DNA of 64,000 nucleotides from Wenyingzhuangia sp039768865 (GTDB taxonomy: Bacteria > Bacteroidota > Bacteroidia > Flavobacteriales > Flavobacteriaceae), in assembly GCF_039768865.1 (NCBI RefSeq), contig NZ_JBDMZQ010000025.1; one strand, written 5' to 3'. This document shows, piece by piece, positions 24,934 to 34,039 of this stretch (positions are counted from its first letter, which is position 1; each line of letters starts with the position of its first letter). Below the pieces are notes generated by a model. The model ran no database searches. It saw only the letters and a list, made by a program, of their open reading frames with translations, and had not been told where the DNA came from. The translations under genes were made by a program, and so were the position numbers.

Positions 24934-25131
24934 TTACTTTAAGTTTAATTGATTTTTGATGTTTGCTTCATCACTCTTGTGAACCAACCCATCGTGGGTT
25001 AATTTCAATTTACGCTTTTTAGACTTCTTTGTTAAGATGTGACTTTTAAATGCGTGCTTTCTTTTTAATTTTCCAGTTCCAGTTACTTTGAATCTCTTCT
25101 TAGCACTTGATTTAGTTTTTAATTTAGGCAT
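24934..25131 (-). CDS. rpmI: Ribosomal protein L35
   Basis: A 65-residue basic protein, MPKLKTKSSAKKRFKVTGTG, typical of L35 of the large subunit. It lies between infC and rplT, the order found across bacteria. The gap to infC is 101 bases and contains a weak hairpin but no promoter box I can support. Confidence 0.97.
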   Translation of the reverse strand: MPKLKTKSSAKKRFKVTGTGKLKRKHAFKSHILTKKSKKRKLKLTHDGLVHKSDEANIKNQLNLK

Positions 25132-25232
25132 CTCTCTTTAAGTTTATTATTCTTGCTTATTTTGTGTTGGTTGTTAAAACAAAGACCATCAGGGTTTAAA
25201 TTTTGATGATTTTTTAGCTTAACAACACTTAT

Positions 25233-25793
25233 TTATTTTTTGACTTTGGGAGCAATAAACATAATCATACGTTTACCTTCTAACTTTGGCATCTGTTCTA
25301 CCTTTCCGTATTCTTCTAGTTCTTGAGCTAATTTTAATAACAAAATTTGGCCTTGATCCTTGAAAATAATAGAACGTCCTTTGAAGAATACGTAAGCTTT
25401 AAGTTTTGCACCATCTTGTAAAAATTTGATAGCGTGTTTCTTTTTAAACTCGTAATCATGTTCATCTGTTTGAGGTCCAAAACGGATTTCCTTTACAGTA
25501 ACTTTAGAAGCTTTCGCCTTCATTACTTTTTCTCGTTTCTTTTGCTCGTACAGAAACTTTTTGTAATCTATAACTTTACAAACAGGAGGAACCGCTTTTG
25601 GAGAGATTTCAACTAAATCTAACTCTTGTTCTCTGGCTATCTGTTTTGCTTTGGATATAGGATATACACCGATTTCGATGTTTTCACCTACCAAGCGTAC
25701 TTCATCCACATAACGAATATGTTCGTTTATTCTGTGTGGATTTTCTTTGATAATTCTCGCAGGTCCCTTAGACCTTCTTCTTTTAATTGCTAT
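25233..25793 (-). CDS. infC: Translation initiation factor IF-3 with a non-standard start codon
   Basis: IF-3 binds the 30S subunit and checks start-codon pairing. The usual family N-terminus, here AIKRRRSKGPARIIKENPHR and RINEHIRYVDEVRLVGENIE, is present in frame. No ATG, GTG or TTG precedes it: an in-frame TGA lies seven codons upstream and the only canonical start is an internal GTG (25707-25709) that would remove about 28 conserved residues. The best start is ATA at 25791-25793 (186 residues). Rare starts such as AUU are known for infC in other bacteria and allow IF-3 to repress itself. The start region is duplicated in an upstream hairpin. Confidence 0.85.
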   Translation of the reverse strand: MAIKRRRSKGPARIIKENPHRINEHIRYVDEVRLVGENIEIGVYPISKAKQIAREQELDLVEISPKAVPPVCKVIDYKKFLYEQKKREKVMKAKASKVTVKEIRFGPQTDEHDYEFKKKHAIKFLQDGAKLKAYVFFKGRSIIFKDQGQILLLKLAQELEEYGKVEQMPKLEGKRMIMFIAPKVKK

Positions 25794-25797
25794 GACT

Positions 25798-25826
25798 CTA
25801 TCTGTTTGTTCTCATATTGCTATGAG
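25798..25826 (-). promoter_or_regulatory. Hairpin and five-codon ORF upstream of the infC start
   Basis: On the minus strand CTCATA-GCAA-TATGAG (25811-25826) forms a 6-bp stem closed by a GCAA (GNRA-type) loop. It contains TCATAGCAAT, the same ten bases that span the ATA start of infC 30 bases downstream. An ATG at 25813-25815 opens a five-codon ORF ending in TAG at 25798-25800, four bases before that start. Confidence 0.55.
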
Positions 25827-25836
25827 ATGTTAATCT

Positions 25837-27783
25837 CTATTTGAATGGTACTATGGTATTTTCTATTTCGTTAGCTACATGTTTTATGAAGTTGTCTACT
25901 GAGTATGTCCCTAAGTCTCCTTCTCCATGTTTTCTAACAGATACGCTTTCTTCGCCTTCTTCTTTTTCTCCTACAATGATCATGTAGGGAATCTTACTCA
26001 CTTCAGCATCTCTAATTTTTCGACCTGTCTTTTCGTTTCTGTCGTCAATGAGCGTGCGAATTTCGGAATTTTCTAGCAATTCTGAAACTTTTTCAGCATA
26101 TTTCTGATATTTCTCACTGATCGGTAGGATGATAACTTGCTCCGGCATTAACCAAAGTGGAAAATTACCTCCAGTGTGCTCTAATAATACTGCTATAAAG
26201 CGTTCCATGGAACCAAAAGGTGCACGGTGAATCATTATAGGTCTGTGTTGAGCATTATCAGAACCTTTATAGGTCAAATCAAATCTTTCAGGTAAGTTAT
26301 AGTCCACCTGAATCGTTCCAAGTTGCCAACTTCTTCCAAGTGCATCTTTGACCATAAAATCAAGTTTTGGTCCATAAAAAGCTGCTTCACCTGTTTCAAC
26401 AACATAGTTTAGTCCTTTTTCTCTCGCGGCATTGATTATTGCATTTTCTGCTTTGTTCCAGTTTTCATCAGAACCTATATATTTTGTTGGATTTTCAGGG
26501 TCTCTGAGAGATACTTGTGCGGTAAAGTCTTCAAAACCTAGAGAACCAAAAACATACAATACCAAATCAATTACTTCTTTAAATTCTTGATCTAGTTGAT
26601 CAGGTGTACAGAAAATATGTGCGTCATCTTGAGTAAAACATCTAACACGAGTCATTCCATGAAGCTCTCCGCTTTGTTCATATCTGTAAACAGTACCAAA
26701 TTCAGCATAACGTTTAGGGAGTTCTTTATATGACCATGGTTTGTAATTATAAACTTCACAATGATGTGGACAGTTCATGGGTTTCAATAAAAATTCTTCG
26801 TCCATTTTTGGAGTTTTGATAGGTTGAAAACTATCTTCTCCATATTTTTCGTAATGACCTGAAGTTACATACAACTCTTTTTGACCGATATGTGGCGTCA
26901 TAACCATTTCATATCCCGCTTTTTTTTGTGCTTTTTTTAAGAAATCCTCTAGCCTACTTCTTAATGCTGCTCCCTTCGGAAGCCATAACGGCAGTCCTTG
27001 TCCTACTTTTTGAGAAAAAGTAAACAGTTCTAGTTCTTTACCCAATTTTCGATGGTCTCGTTGTTTGGCTAGCTCTAATAATTCTAAATATTCAGTTAGC
27101 AGTTTTGCTTTGGGAAAAGTTATTCCGTAAATGCGCGTCAATTGTGGTTTTTTTTCATCACCTCTCCAATATGCACCTGCTGCACTCATAACCTTTACGG
27201 CTTTTAAAATTCCAGTATTTGGAACGTGTCCTCCACGACATAAGTCTGTAAAGTCGTCATGATCACAGAAAGTAATTTCACCATCAGTTAGGTTTTCAAT
27301 CAACTCAACTTTGAAAGGGTTGTTTTCTTTTTTATATTTTTCTAGAGCATCTGCTTTAGAAACTTCACGCAATATAAATTCATGTTTTCCTCTGGCTAAT
27401 TCTAAGAATTTTTGCTCGATTTTTGTAAAATCGTTTTCTGAAATTTTGTGGTTTCCAAAGTCAATGTCGTAATAAAAACCATTTTCTATCGCAGGACCAA
27501 TCGTTAATTTTACTCCAGGATATAATTTTTGTATTGCTTGAGCCAAAACGTGCGCAGAAGAGTGCCAAAAAGCTTTTTTCCCTTCTGGTTGATCAAATGT
27601 AAATAAGGTCAGGTTACCGTCAGTTGTTAAGGGGGTTTTGGTTTCAACGGTATCGCCATTAAAGCTTGCTGAAATTACATTTCTAGCCAAACCATGGCTA
27701 ATGCTCATGGCTACATCCATTGGGGTACTGTTTTTATCGTACGCTCTTATACTTCCATCGGGTAAAGTAATGTTGATCATCAT
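25837..27783 (-). CDS. thrS: Threonyl-tRNA synthetase
   Basis: ThrRS charges tRNA-Thr and hydrolyses mis-charged Ser-tRNA-Thr. The 648-residue protein has the N-terminal TGS domain (1-62), the editing domain with HSSAHVLAQAI, the class II catalytic core (MNCPHHCEVY, RYEQSGELHGMTRVRCFTQDD in part) and the C-terminal anticodon-binding domain. Two adjacent ATG codons (27781-27783, 27778-27780) follow the promoter box; the second gives the normal start MINITLPDGS. The longer frame reaches beyond the promoter and is rejected. Confidence 0.96.
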   Translation of the reverse strand: MMINITLPDGSIRAYDKNSTPMDVAMSISHGLARNVISASFNGDTVETKTPLTTDGNLTLFTFDQPEGKKAFWHSSAHVLAQAIQKLYPGVKLTIGPAIENGFYYDIDFGNHKISENDFTKIEQKFLELARGKHEFILREVSKADALEKYKKENNPFKVELIENLTDGEITFCDHDDFTDLCRGGHVPNTGILKAVKVMSAAGAYWRGDEKKPQLTRIYGITFPKAKLLTEYLELLELAKQRDHRKLGKELELFTFSQKVGQGLPLWLPKGAALRSRLEDFLKKAQKKAGYEMVMTPHIGQKELYVTSGHYEKYGEDSFQPIKTPKMDEEFLLKPMNCPHHCEVYNYKPWSYKELPKRYAEFGTVYRYEQSGELHGMTRVRCFTQDDAHIFCTPDQLDQEFKEVIDLVLYVFGSLGFEDFTAQVSLRDPENPTKYIGSDENWNKAENAIINAAREKGLNYVVETGEAAFYGPKLDFMVKDALGRSWQLGTIQVDYNLPERFDLTYKGSDNAQHRPIMIHRAPFGSMERFIAVLLEHTGGNFPLWLMPEQVIILPISEKYQKYAEKVSELLENSEIRTLIDDRNEKTGRKIRDAEVSKIPYMIIVGEKEEGEESVSVRKHGEGDLGTYSVDNFIKHVANEIENTIVPFK

Positions 27784-27799
27784 ATGTTTTTTTGCATCG

Positions 27800-27807
27800 C
27801 AAAGATA
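27800..27807 (-). promoter_or_regulatory. -7 promoter box of thrS-infC-rpmI-rplT
   Basis: The minus strand reads TATCTTTG, a perfect TAnnTTTG box, 16 bases before the first thrS ATG. It excludes the frame extension to 27837. Confidence 0.6.
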
Positions 27808-27959
27808 GGGGTTTAATTGAAAGATAAAAACATTCAATTTTAAAGTTTTAGCCCCCTTTTTTTGAAGGTTTATCTTTGTTAAATTCTTTAATAAACAAAT
27901 TAGTTAAAAATGTGTGATATTCTTTGACTTCTAAATTTTTAAATCTTTGAAGAAAAAGT

Positions 27960-27967
27960 TACTTTTG
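27960..27967 (+). promoter_or_regulatory. -7 promoter box of guaA
   Basis: TACTTTTG is a perfect box only three bases before the guaA ATG (27971). Transcription would start close to the start codon, hinting at a leaderless or near-leaderless message. No clear -33 TTTG is at normal spacing. Confidence 0.45.
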
Positions 27968-27970
27968 CGC

Positions 27971-29503
27971 ATGCAACAAAAAGTACTTATACTAGATTTC
28001 GGGTCTCAAGTAACGCAGCTGATAGCTCGTCGAGTGAGAGAATTAAACATTTATTGTGAAATTCACCCATACAACAGTGAAAAATTTAATTTTGCTGATT
28101 ACAAAGCAGTCATTTTATCGGGTTCTCCACACTCCGTAAGGGGAGAGGAAGCCCCTTCTATAGACTTGTCAGAGGTAAAAGGCAAGAAACCATTACTTGG
28201 TATTTGCTACGGAGCACAATACTTAGCTCACTTTTTTGGAGGAGAGGTAGGTGCGTCAAACACTAGAGAGTATGGAAGGGCTAATTTATCTTTTGTAGAT
28301 CAGAAGTCTCCTTTGTTTCAAGGTATAGATATAGGGAGTCAAGTTTGGATGAGTCATTCAGATACGATTTTAAATTTACCAAAAAACTACAAATGCATTG
28401 CGAGTACTCATGATGTTGAAAATGCAGCATACTGTATAGAAAATGAAGATACTTTTGCCATACAATTCCACCCAGAAGTTTATCATTCAAAGGATGGAAC
28501 ACAAATATTGAAAAACTTTTTAGTTGATGTAGCAGAGGTGTCACAAGATTGGACACCAGATAATTTTGTTGATGCAACAGTAGCTGAAATCAAAGAGAAA
28601 GTCGGTAATGACAAAGTCGTATTGGGGCTTTCTGGGGGTGTAGATTCTACTGTAGCTGCTGTTTTATTAAATAAGGCAATAGGTAAAAATCTATATTGCG
28701 TTTTTGTAAACAACGGTTTACTTCGTAAAAATGAATTTGAAGGTGTATTAAAGCAATACGAAGGTATGGGCTTAAATGTGAAAGGAGTAGATGCCACAGA
28801 TCGGTTCATGACCGCTTTAGCCGGTTTGTCTGATCCTGAAGCGAAACGTAAGGCCATAGGGAAAGCATTTATAGAAGTTTTTGATGTAGAAGCTACAGCT
28901 ATTGAAGATGTAAAATGGTTGGCACAAGGGACGATTTATCCGGATGTAATTGAATCCGTTTCGGCAGACGGGGGACCCTCTGCAACCATAAAATCTCATC
29001 ACAATGTTGGGGGATTACCAGACTTTATGAAACTAAAAATTGTAGAGCCTTTGCGTATGATTTTTAAAGATGAAGTTCGTAGAGCAGGGAAATCTATGGG
29101 GATAGACCCAGAGTTGTTGGGACGCCATCCTTTTCCTGGGCCTGGTTTAGCCATTAGAATCTTAGGTGATATAACTGCTGAAAAAGTAGCTATGTTACAG
29201 GAGGTTGATGCTATTTTCATCAATGGCTTGAAGGAACATGGGTTGTATAATTCTGTTTGGCAAGCTGGAGCTATTCTACTTCCTGTACAATCAGTTGGGG
29301 TAATGGGAGACGAAAGAACTTACGAAAAAGCAGTCGCATTACGTGCTGTTGAGTCAACCGATGGAATGACTGCTGATTGGGTAGATTTACCTTATGAATT
29401 TTTACAGGATATCTCGAATAAAATCATCAATCATGTCAAAGGTGTCAACAGAGTTGTTTATGATATTAGCTCTAAACCACCAGCAACGATTGAATGGGAG
29501 TAG
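27971..29503 (+). CDS. guaA: GMP synthase (glutamine-hydrolysing)
   Basis: GuaA makes GMP from XMP, ATP and glutamine. The 510-residue protein has a class I glutamine amidotransferase domain with the nucleophile Cys79 in GICYGAQ and FHPEV, the ATP pyrophosphatase domain with LSGGVDST, and the C-terminal dimer domain ending KPPATIEWE. Length is close to normal. The ATG at 27971 is the family start; the longer TTG frame adds MKKKLLLR-like residues and begins before the promoter box. Confidence 0.96.
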   Translation: MQQKVLILDFGSQVTQLIARRVRELNIYCEIHPYNSEKFNFADYKAVILSGSPHSVRGEEAPSIDLSEVKGKKPLLGICYGAQYLAHFFGGEVGASNTREYGRANLSFVDQKSPLFQGIDIGSQVWMSHSDTILNLPKNYKCIASTHDVENAAYCIENEDTFAIQFHPEVYHSKDGTQILKNFLVDVAEVSQDWTPDNFVDATVAEIKEKVGNDKVVLGLSGGVDSTVAAVLLNKAIGKNLYCVFVNNGLLRKNEFEGVLKQYEGMGLNVKGVDATDRFMTALAGLSDPEAKRKAIGKAFIEVFDVEATAIEDVKWLAQGTIYPDVIESVSADGGPSATIKSHHNVGGLPDFMKLKIVEPLRMIFKDEVRRAGKSMGIDPELLGRHPFPGPGLAIRILGDITAEKVAMLQEVDAIFINGLKEHGLYNSVWQAGAILLPVQSVGVMGDERTYEKAVALRAVESTDGMTADWVDLPYEFLQDISNKIINHVKGVNRVVYDISSKPPATIEWE

Positions 29504-29565
29504 TCGTTTGAGCCTCGTTGTAAAATATTTGATTTTTCTAGATATTAATTTTAACTTCACAAAAT

Positions 29566-30186
29566 ATGAAAGCTACAAAAAAACAAAGTTTCCGATTGTT
29601 TGTCTTTTTATTGTTTTTCTTTTCTTTTTCTTCTTTTTCTCAAGAGGTTAGCTCAGAGTCAATAGCAAGTGAAAAAGCAAAAGAAATGAAAGTTTTGATG
29701 ACCATTGCTAGATCAAATAATATTGATTACGATGATTTGTTAGGGGCGAATCTAAATACTTCAAAATGGCTGCAAGAAAATACGATTGATAGTTCGTTTG
29801 TAAGTGATTTGAATCAAGATGTACCTTTGGAGAAAAAAATGACGGTTTCTATCAATAGTAAAAAAGAATCCAAAACTCATTTAGTCAAAAAGAATGAGAC
29901 TTTATATGCTTTATCAAAATTTTATAAGGTTGATATAAAATCAATAATAGAGGCAAACCCCGCACTATCAAAAAAAGTATTGCGAGAAGGTTATCTTTTA
30001 AAAATACCTAACAAAAGAAAGTCTAACGCTTTGTTATTGACTTACAATCATAAAGTCAAGGCCAAGGAAACTTGGTATGGTTTGTCTAAAAAATACAAAG
30101 TAACAATTGATCGCTTGAGAGCGCTAAATCCAAAAATCGCGAAACGTGGATTAAGAACGGGCGATGTTTTGGTTCTTAAAAATTAA
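29566..30186 (+). CDS. Secreted protein with two LysM domains
   Basis: A 206-residue protein with a signal peptide (1-25, LFVFLLFFFSFSSFSQ). A linker that itself resembles a worn LysM follows (MKVLMTIARSNNIDYDDLLGANL), then two clear LysM domains at about 106-149 and 160-204 (HLVKKNETLYALSKFYKV; HKVKAKETWYGLSKKYKV). LysM domains bind N-acetylglucosamine in peptidoglycan. No catalytic domain is present. It lies 62 bases after guaA and 63 before a larger LysM protein, with which it may act. Confidence 0.85.
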   Translation: MKATKKQSFRLFVFLLFFFSFSSFSQEVSSESIASEKAKEMKVLMTIARSNNIDYDDLLGANLNTSKWLQENTIDSSFVSDLNQDVPLEKKMTVSINSKKESKTHLVKKNETLYALSKFYKVDIKSIIEANPALSKKVLREGYLLKIPNKRKSNALLLTYNHKVKAKETWYGLSKKYKVTIDRLRALNPKIAKRGLRTGDVLVLKN

Positions 30187-30249
30187 AATAAATAAAAAAT
30201 CAGATGACCTTTCTTTAGATTTGATTGAAGGTAATATTTTAAGTGATAT

Positions 30250-32412
30250 ATGTTGAATAATTTTCTTTTGTTTGGTTTGAGGTTTTGTATGATTTGTTTG
30301 TTTTTGAATGTTTCATTTTCAAACGCACAACACATAAAAGAATACAAAACAGAAGATGGAGAATCACTTCGTGATGTTGCTAAAAAGTTAGATGTCAATT
30401 ACAGAGCTTTGTTAAAAGCAAATCCAAAACTTTCCAGATGGCCAAAAGAAAACACTGTCGTCAAAATTCCAGATTATCTTTACGAGTTAAAGTATAGAAG
30501 AAAAAGGAGTAAAGACCCTTTGAAGGATCGTAAATCTGATTTGGTTAAGCCTACACAAGATTCTCTACAAATCCATATCGTAAAACCTAAAGAGACCATT
30601 TATGGTTTGTCTAGGCAATACGGTATATCCATGATTGATCTGATCAATAAAAATAAGGTTTTATCTGTCGAAGGTTTGATCATCGGTCAGGAATTAAATA
30701 TTCCTTACCAGAAGAAACTAGGACAAGAAACTCCAAGTGACAGTCATATCGTTCAAACGATGGAAACTTGGTATAGTCTCTCTAAGCTATACGGTGTAAC
30801 GATTGAAAACTTAAAAGCTACCAACTTAGAAGTAAGCTTGGGAGGCTTGAAAATAGGATCCACGATAGAAATTCCAAAGAATAAGAAAATTTCGTTAAAA
30901 TCACCAGAAGAAAATACACATGTGATTGCAAAAGGTGAAACATTGTACAGTGTTTCTAGGTTTTATGGTATTAATGTAGATGAATTATTAGCAGTAAATG
31001 ATACTGTTGTTGTAGATAGTTTAATGATTGGGACGGTCTTAAGTCTACCAAAAAAAGTTATCGAAAGTGTTACTGTAAGTACTGTAATGCCTGTCTATAA
31101 AAGCGCTCCAGTATTTTATGATTTTAAGAGTGATGTTGATTCATTAGATGTCATCTTAAAAGAATATAAAGTTTCTAAGGACTCTATCCGATCCTTAAAT
31201 CCATCTATAGATAGTCTGATGACAAATGGAGGGAAAATTTTGATGGGTTTTAAAAAGTCACATCAGTTGTTTGGGAATCGTCAGTGGTTCAAGGATTCTA
31301 TTATTATAGATAAGCCTATCAGTGCCATGATCATGCTTCCTTTCGATTTAAAAAAGAATGACACTCTTAGTAAGGAAATATTATTTGCCAATAATTCTAG
31401 TCTACCCTCAATTGTTTCAGACTTTTACATGGGAGCAGAAATTGCAATTGATTCCTTAAAGAAACAAGGAGTTCAGCTGAATATCAATGTTTTTGATACT
31501 GAAAAATCAATAGATTCTATCAATAAAAACATCACGAAATTAAAGACATCTAAACCTGATGTTATCATTGGACCATTGTATAGTTCGAATGCTATTTATG
31601 TGGCTACACAATTTCCAAAGATTCCTGTATACTATCCTATTTATTCCAAAAAGCAATCGAGTTTTTTGAATGATAATATAATCAAAACAGCTTCAGATCA
31701 AGCACTATTTAAAAGAGAGATTTTAGCTTTTGTCAAAGAAAATAGGAAAGGAGAACATTTGTTGATTGTTGGTTTAGAAAAAAACAATTTACGATTAGAA
31801 AATCTAAAAAGACAATTGTGTAAAAAAGATACTTTGGGCAATCCTTTTGTAAATGATGTTTCTTTAATCACTTTATCAAATGGTTACATTGCTAAAGAAG
31901 CTTTCTTAGAAAAAATTAAGTTGGATAAGCCCAATTGGATTCTAATCGCCGATAACAATAATGTTGCTGTTTCTGATGTGTTTAATAACGTTTTAAACTT
32001 ACCGAAGGAAAATCAAAACACAACTCCCATAAGGATTTTATCGTTTGAAAAGTCAAGCTACATTCAGAAGTTGCCATATGAGGTGCTTTGTAGGTATCAT
32101 TACACTTATGCGACAGACAAGGTAGAATATAGACAACTTATGAATAAAGATTTTGAACAGTCTTATTTAAGAAAGAATTATCAATATCCAAGTCATCATG
32201 CTGAACGTGGTTTTGATGTAACTTATGATGCGATATTACGTGTTTTAAAAAGTAAAAATGGAGGTAAAGATGTGTTTGCTCCTTCACACAGGGTTAAAAC
32301 AGCTTTTATTTATAAAAAAGCAGAGAAGCCAGTTCAAGTGAATCAAGCTGTTTTTGTAAATACTGTTGAAGATAGAAAAGGTGAAGGGTTTAAAATAATC
32401 AGGTTAAGATAG
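30250..32412 (+). CDS. Secreted LysM protein with a periplasmic-binding-like domain
   Basis: A 720-residue protein with a signal peptide (1-26, ending SFSNAQ). It has four LysM domains at about 30-74, 109-152, 166-209 and 224-267, and a degenerate fifth at 288-334. From about 357 to the end is a domain like type I periplasmic-binding proteins (MIMLPFDL; DFYMGAEIAIDSL; KPDVIIGPLYSSNA). It thus joins peptidoglycan binding with a ligand-binding fold. Similar proteins are common downstream of guaA in flavobacteria, but I know no proven function. Its end overlaps the convergent epimerase by nine bases. Confidence 0.82.
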   Translation: MLNNFLLFGLRFCMICLFLNVSFSNAQHIKEYKTEDGESLRDVAKKLDVNYRALLKANPKLSRWPKENTVVKIPDYLYELKYRRKRSKDPLKDRKSDLVKPTQDSLQIHIVKPKETIYGLSRQYGISMIDLINKNKVLSVEGLIIGQELNIPYQKKLGQETPSDSHIVQTMETWYSLSKLYGVTIENLKATNLEVSLGGLKIGSTIEIPKNKKISLKSPEENTHVIAKGETLYSVSRFYGINVDELLAVNDTVVVDSLMIGTVLSLPKKVIESVTVSTVMPVYKSAPVFYDFKSDVDSLDVILKEYKVSKDSIRSLNPSIDSLMTNGGKILMGFKKSHQLFGNRQWFKDSIIIDKPISAMIMLPFDLKKNDTLSKEILFANNSSLPSIVSDFYMGAEIAIDSLKKQGVQLNINVFDTEKSIDSINKNITKLKTSKPDVIIGPLYSSNAIYVATQFPKIPVYYPIYSKKQSSFLNDNIIKTASDQALFKREILAFVKENRKGEHLLIVGLEKNNLRLENLKRQLCKKDTLGNPFVNDVSLITLSNGYIAKEAFLEKIKLDKPNWILIADNNNVAVSDVFNNVLNLPKENQNTTPIRILSFEKSSYIQKLPYEVLCRYHYTYATDKVEYRQLMNKDFEQSYLRKNYQYPSHHAERGFDVTYDAILRVLKSKNGGKDVFAPSHRVKTAFIYKKAEKPVQVNQAVFVNTVEDRKGEGFKIIRLR

Positions 32413-33402
32413 TTTAGAGGCTATTTCTTCAATTGTTTTATCAAATGGAGTATATCTAAACTCAGTATCCCTTGTGATTTTACTTCCATCGTAGACTCTT
32501 TTTTTCTGTGCGGATTTCGCACTATATTTATCTATCTTCATTTGAAATTTGCCAAAAGTCAGAACAGACAAGACATTGTTGATTCTCCACATGATTTCAG
32601 TAACAGTTTTTCCTATCTTAAACTTTGGAGGTTTTACACCAGTTTTGTTAGCAATAAGTGTGAAGATGTCTTTAAAACTGAGGTTTTCACTGACGATTAC
32701 AAATCGCTCGTTTTTAATACTTCCATTCATTAGTAGGATCATCGCCTCGGTCACATCTAATACATCTACAACACCAGTACTCCCTTTGGTGTAAAATTGG
32801 AGTCCTTTTTTAATCTGGTTAAATAATTTCCCAGTGTTTATGTTCCAAGCTCCAAATCCAAAAATCACCCCTGGATTCACAATTACAACATCCAAGCCTT
32901 CTTGAGAACCTCTCCAGACTTCAGTTTCACCACCAAATTTAGATAAGCTATAGTCGCTATGATCTTCCTCGGGATTCCACTCACAATTTTCATCCATTAA
33001 AGGTTTTCCTGGGTTTTGTGATAGCGTTGCAATTGAACTCACATAGCATAACTTTTTGAGGTTTCTGCTGATACAAAGGTTTACAATGTTTGCGGTTCCT
33101 TCGATATTTGTTTTTCGCATTTGTTCTTGATCTTTTTGAGAAAAAGAGACCATTGCAGCAGCATGATATACATGTGTGATTTCATCGAAAGCTATTTCTA
33201 AAGCTGGTAGATCTGTGACATCAGCCTTTTTCCAAATAATTTTATCAAATAGCGATGCGGCGTTATGCAATTCAAATATTTCTTGAGTCGTTTTTTTTTT
33301 GTTTTCGTTCCTGTACAAGGCGACCAAACGATCGTTTGTTTTACTTAGTTTATAAAGTAAGTGCGCTCCCACCAAACCTGTTCCTCCTGTTACTAAAATC
33401 AT
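32404..33402 (-). CDS. NAD(P)-dependent epimerase/dehydratase family protein
   Basis: A 332-residue extended short-chain dehydrogenase. The nucleotide-binding motif is VTGGTGLVGAHLL (4-16), and the YSLSK motif with the catalytic Tyr and Lys lies near residue 150 (HSDYSLSKFGGE). The order resembles dihydroflavonol-4-reductase-like enzymes. Substrate unknown. It is divergent from the 5-formyl-THF cyclo-ligase gene and has a promoter box at 33417-33424. Confidence 0.85.
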   Translation of the reverse strand: MILVTGGTGLVGAHLLYKLSKTNDRLVALYRNENKKKTTQEIFELHNAASLFDKIIWKKADVTDLPALEIAFDEITHVYHAAAMVSFSQKDQEQMRKTNIEGTANIVNLCISRNLKKLCYVSSIATLSQNPGKPLMDENCEWNPEEDHSDYSLSKFGGETEVWRGSQEGLDVVIVNPGVIFGFGAWNINTGKLFNQIKKGLQFYTKGSTGVVDVLDVTEAMILLMNGSIKNERFVIVSENLSFKDIFTLIANKTGVKPPKFKIGKTVTEIMWRINNVLSVLTFGKFQMKIDKYSAKSAQKKRVYDGSKITRDTEFRYTPFDKTIEEIASKLS

Positions 33403-33416
33403 ACTTCAAAATTAAT

Positions 33417-33424
33417 CAAATTTA
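33417..33424 (-). promoter_or_regulatory. -7 promoter box of the epimerase gene
   Basis: The minus strand reads TAAATTTG, a perfect TAnnTTTG box, 14 bases before the ATG at 33402, implying a very short leader. Confidence 0.5.
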
Positions 33425-33466
33425 GGAGAAATTAATTGTTAATTTTACTTTTCAAAGTTTTATCAA

Positions 33467-34039
33467 ATGAAAAAAAATGAACTGAGAAAAAAATACAAGT
33501 CCCTAAGGCAAGACTTAAGCCTTGAAGAGGTTGAATTAAAAAGTATGTCTGTAGCAAATCAACTTTTAAATTTACCTATTTGGAATCAAACCTATTATCA
33601 TCTTTTTCTGTCTATTCAGGTAAAAAAGGAGATAGATACAGAACAAATTTTACATGTACTATTTGCTAAAAACAAAGAGGTTGTTGTTTCGAAGTCTGAT
33701 TTTGAAACCAATACTATGAATCATTTTCTTTTGACAGAAAATACCAGGTTGAAAGTGAATGATTATGGAATACCAGAGCCTAAAAATGGTTTACCTGTTC
33801 CTGAAGCCATGATTGAAGTCGTATTTGTACCGTTGTTAGCTTTTGATCAAAAAGGGAATAGGGTTGGTTATGGCAAAGGTTTTTATGATAAGTTCTTGCA
33901 GAAATGTGATTCAAACGTGATTAAAATAGGTTTGTCTTTTTTTGAACCTGTAGTTCCGGAAATCACCGATATTCATCATGATGATGTGCCCTTAAACTAT
34001 TGTGTTACCCCAAATAAAATATACTGTTTTGATGGATAG
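33467..34039 (+). CDS. 5-formyltetrahydrofolate cyclo-ligase
   Basis: This enzyme uses ATP to turn 5-formyl-THF into 5,10-methenyl-THF, clearing an inhibitory folate. The 190-residue protein has the basic N-terminus (MKKNELRKKYKSLRQDL) and the C-terminal GNRVGYGKGFYDKFL motif that binds nucleotide and folate. It overlaps the HD-domain gene by eight bases. Confidence 0.93.
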   Translation: MKKNELRKKYKSLRQDLSLEEVELKSMSVANQLLNLPIWNQTYYHLFLSIQVKKEIDTEQILHVLFAKNKEVVVSKSDFETNTMNHFLLTENTRLKVNDYGIPEPKNGLPVPEAMIEVVFVPLLAFDQKGNRVGYGKGFYDKFLQKCDSNVIKIGLSFFEPVVPEITDIHHDDVPLNYCVTPNKIYCFDG

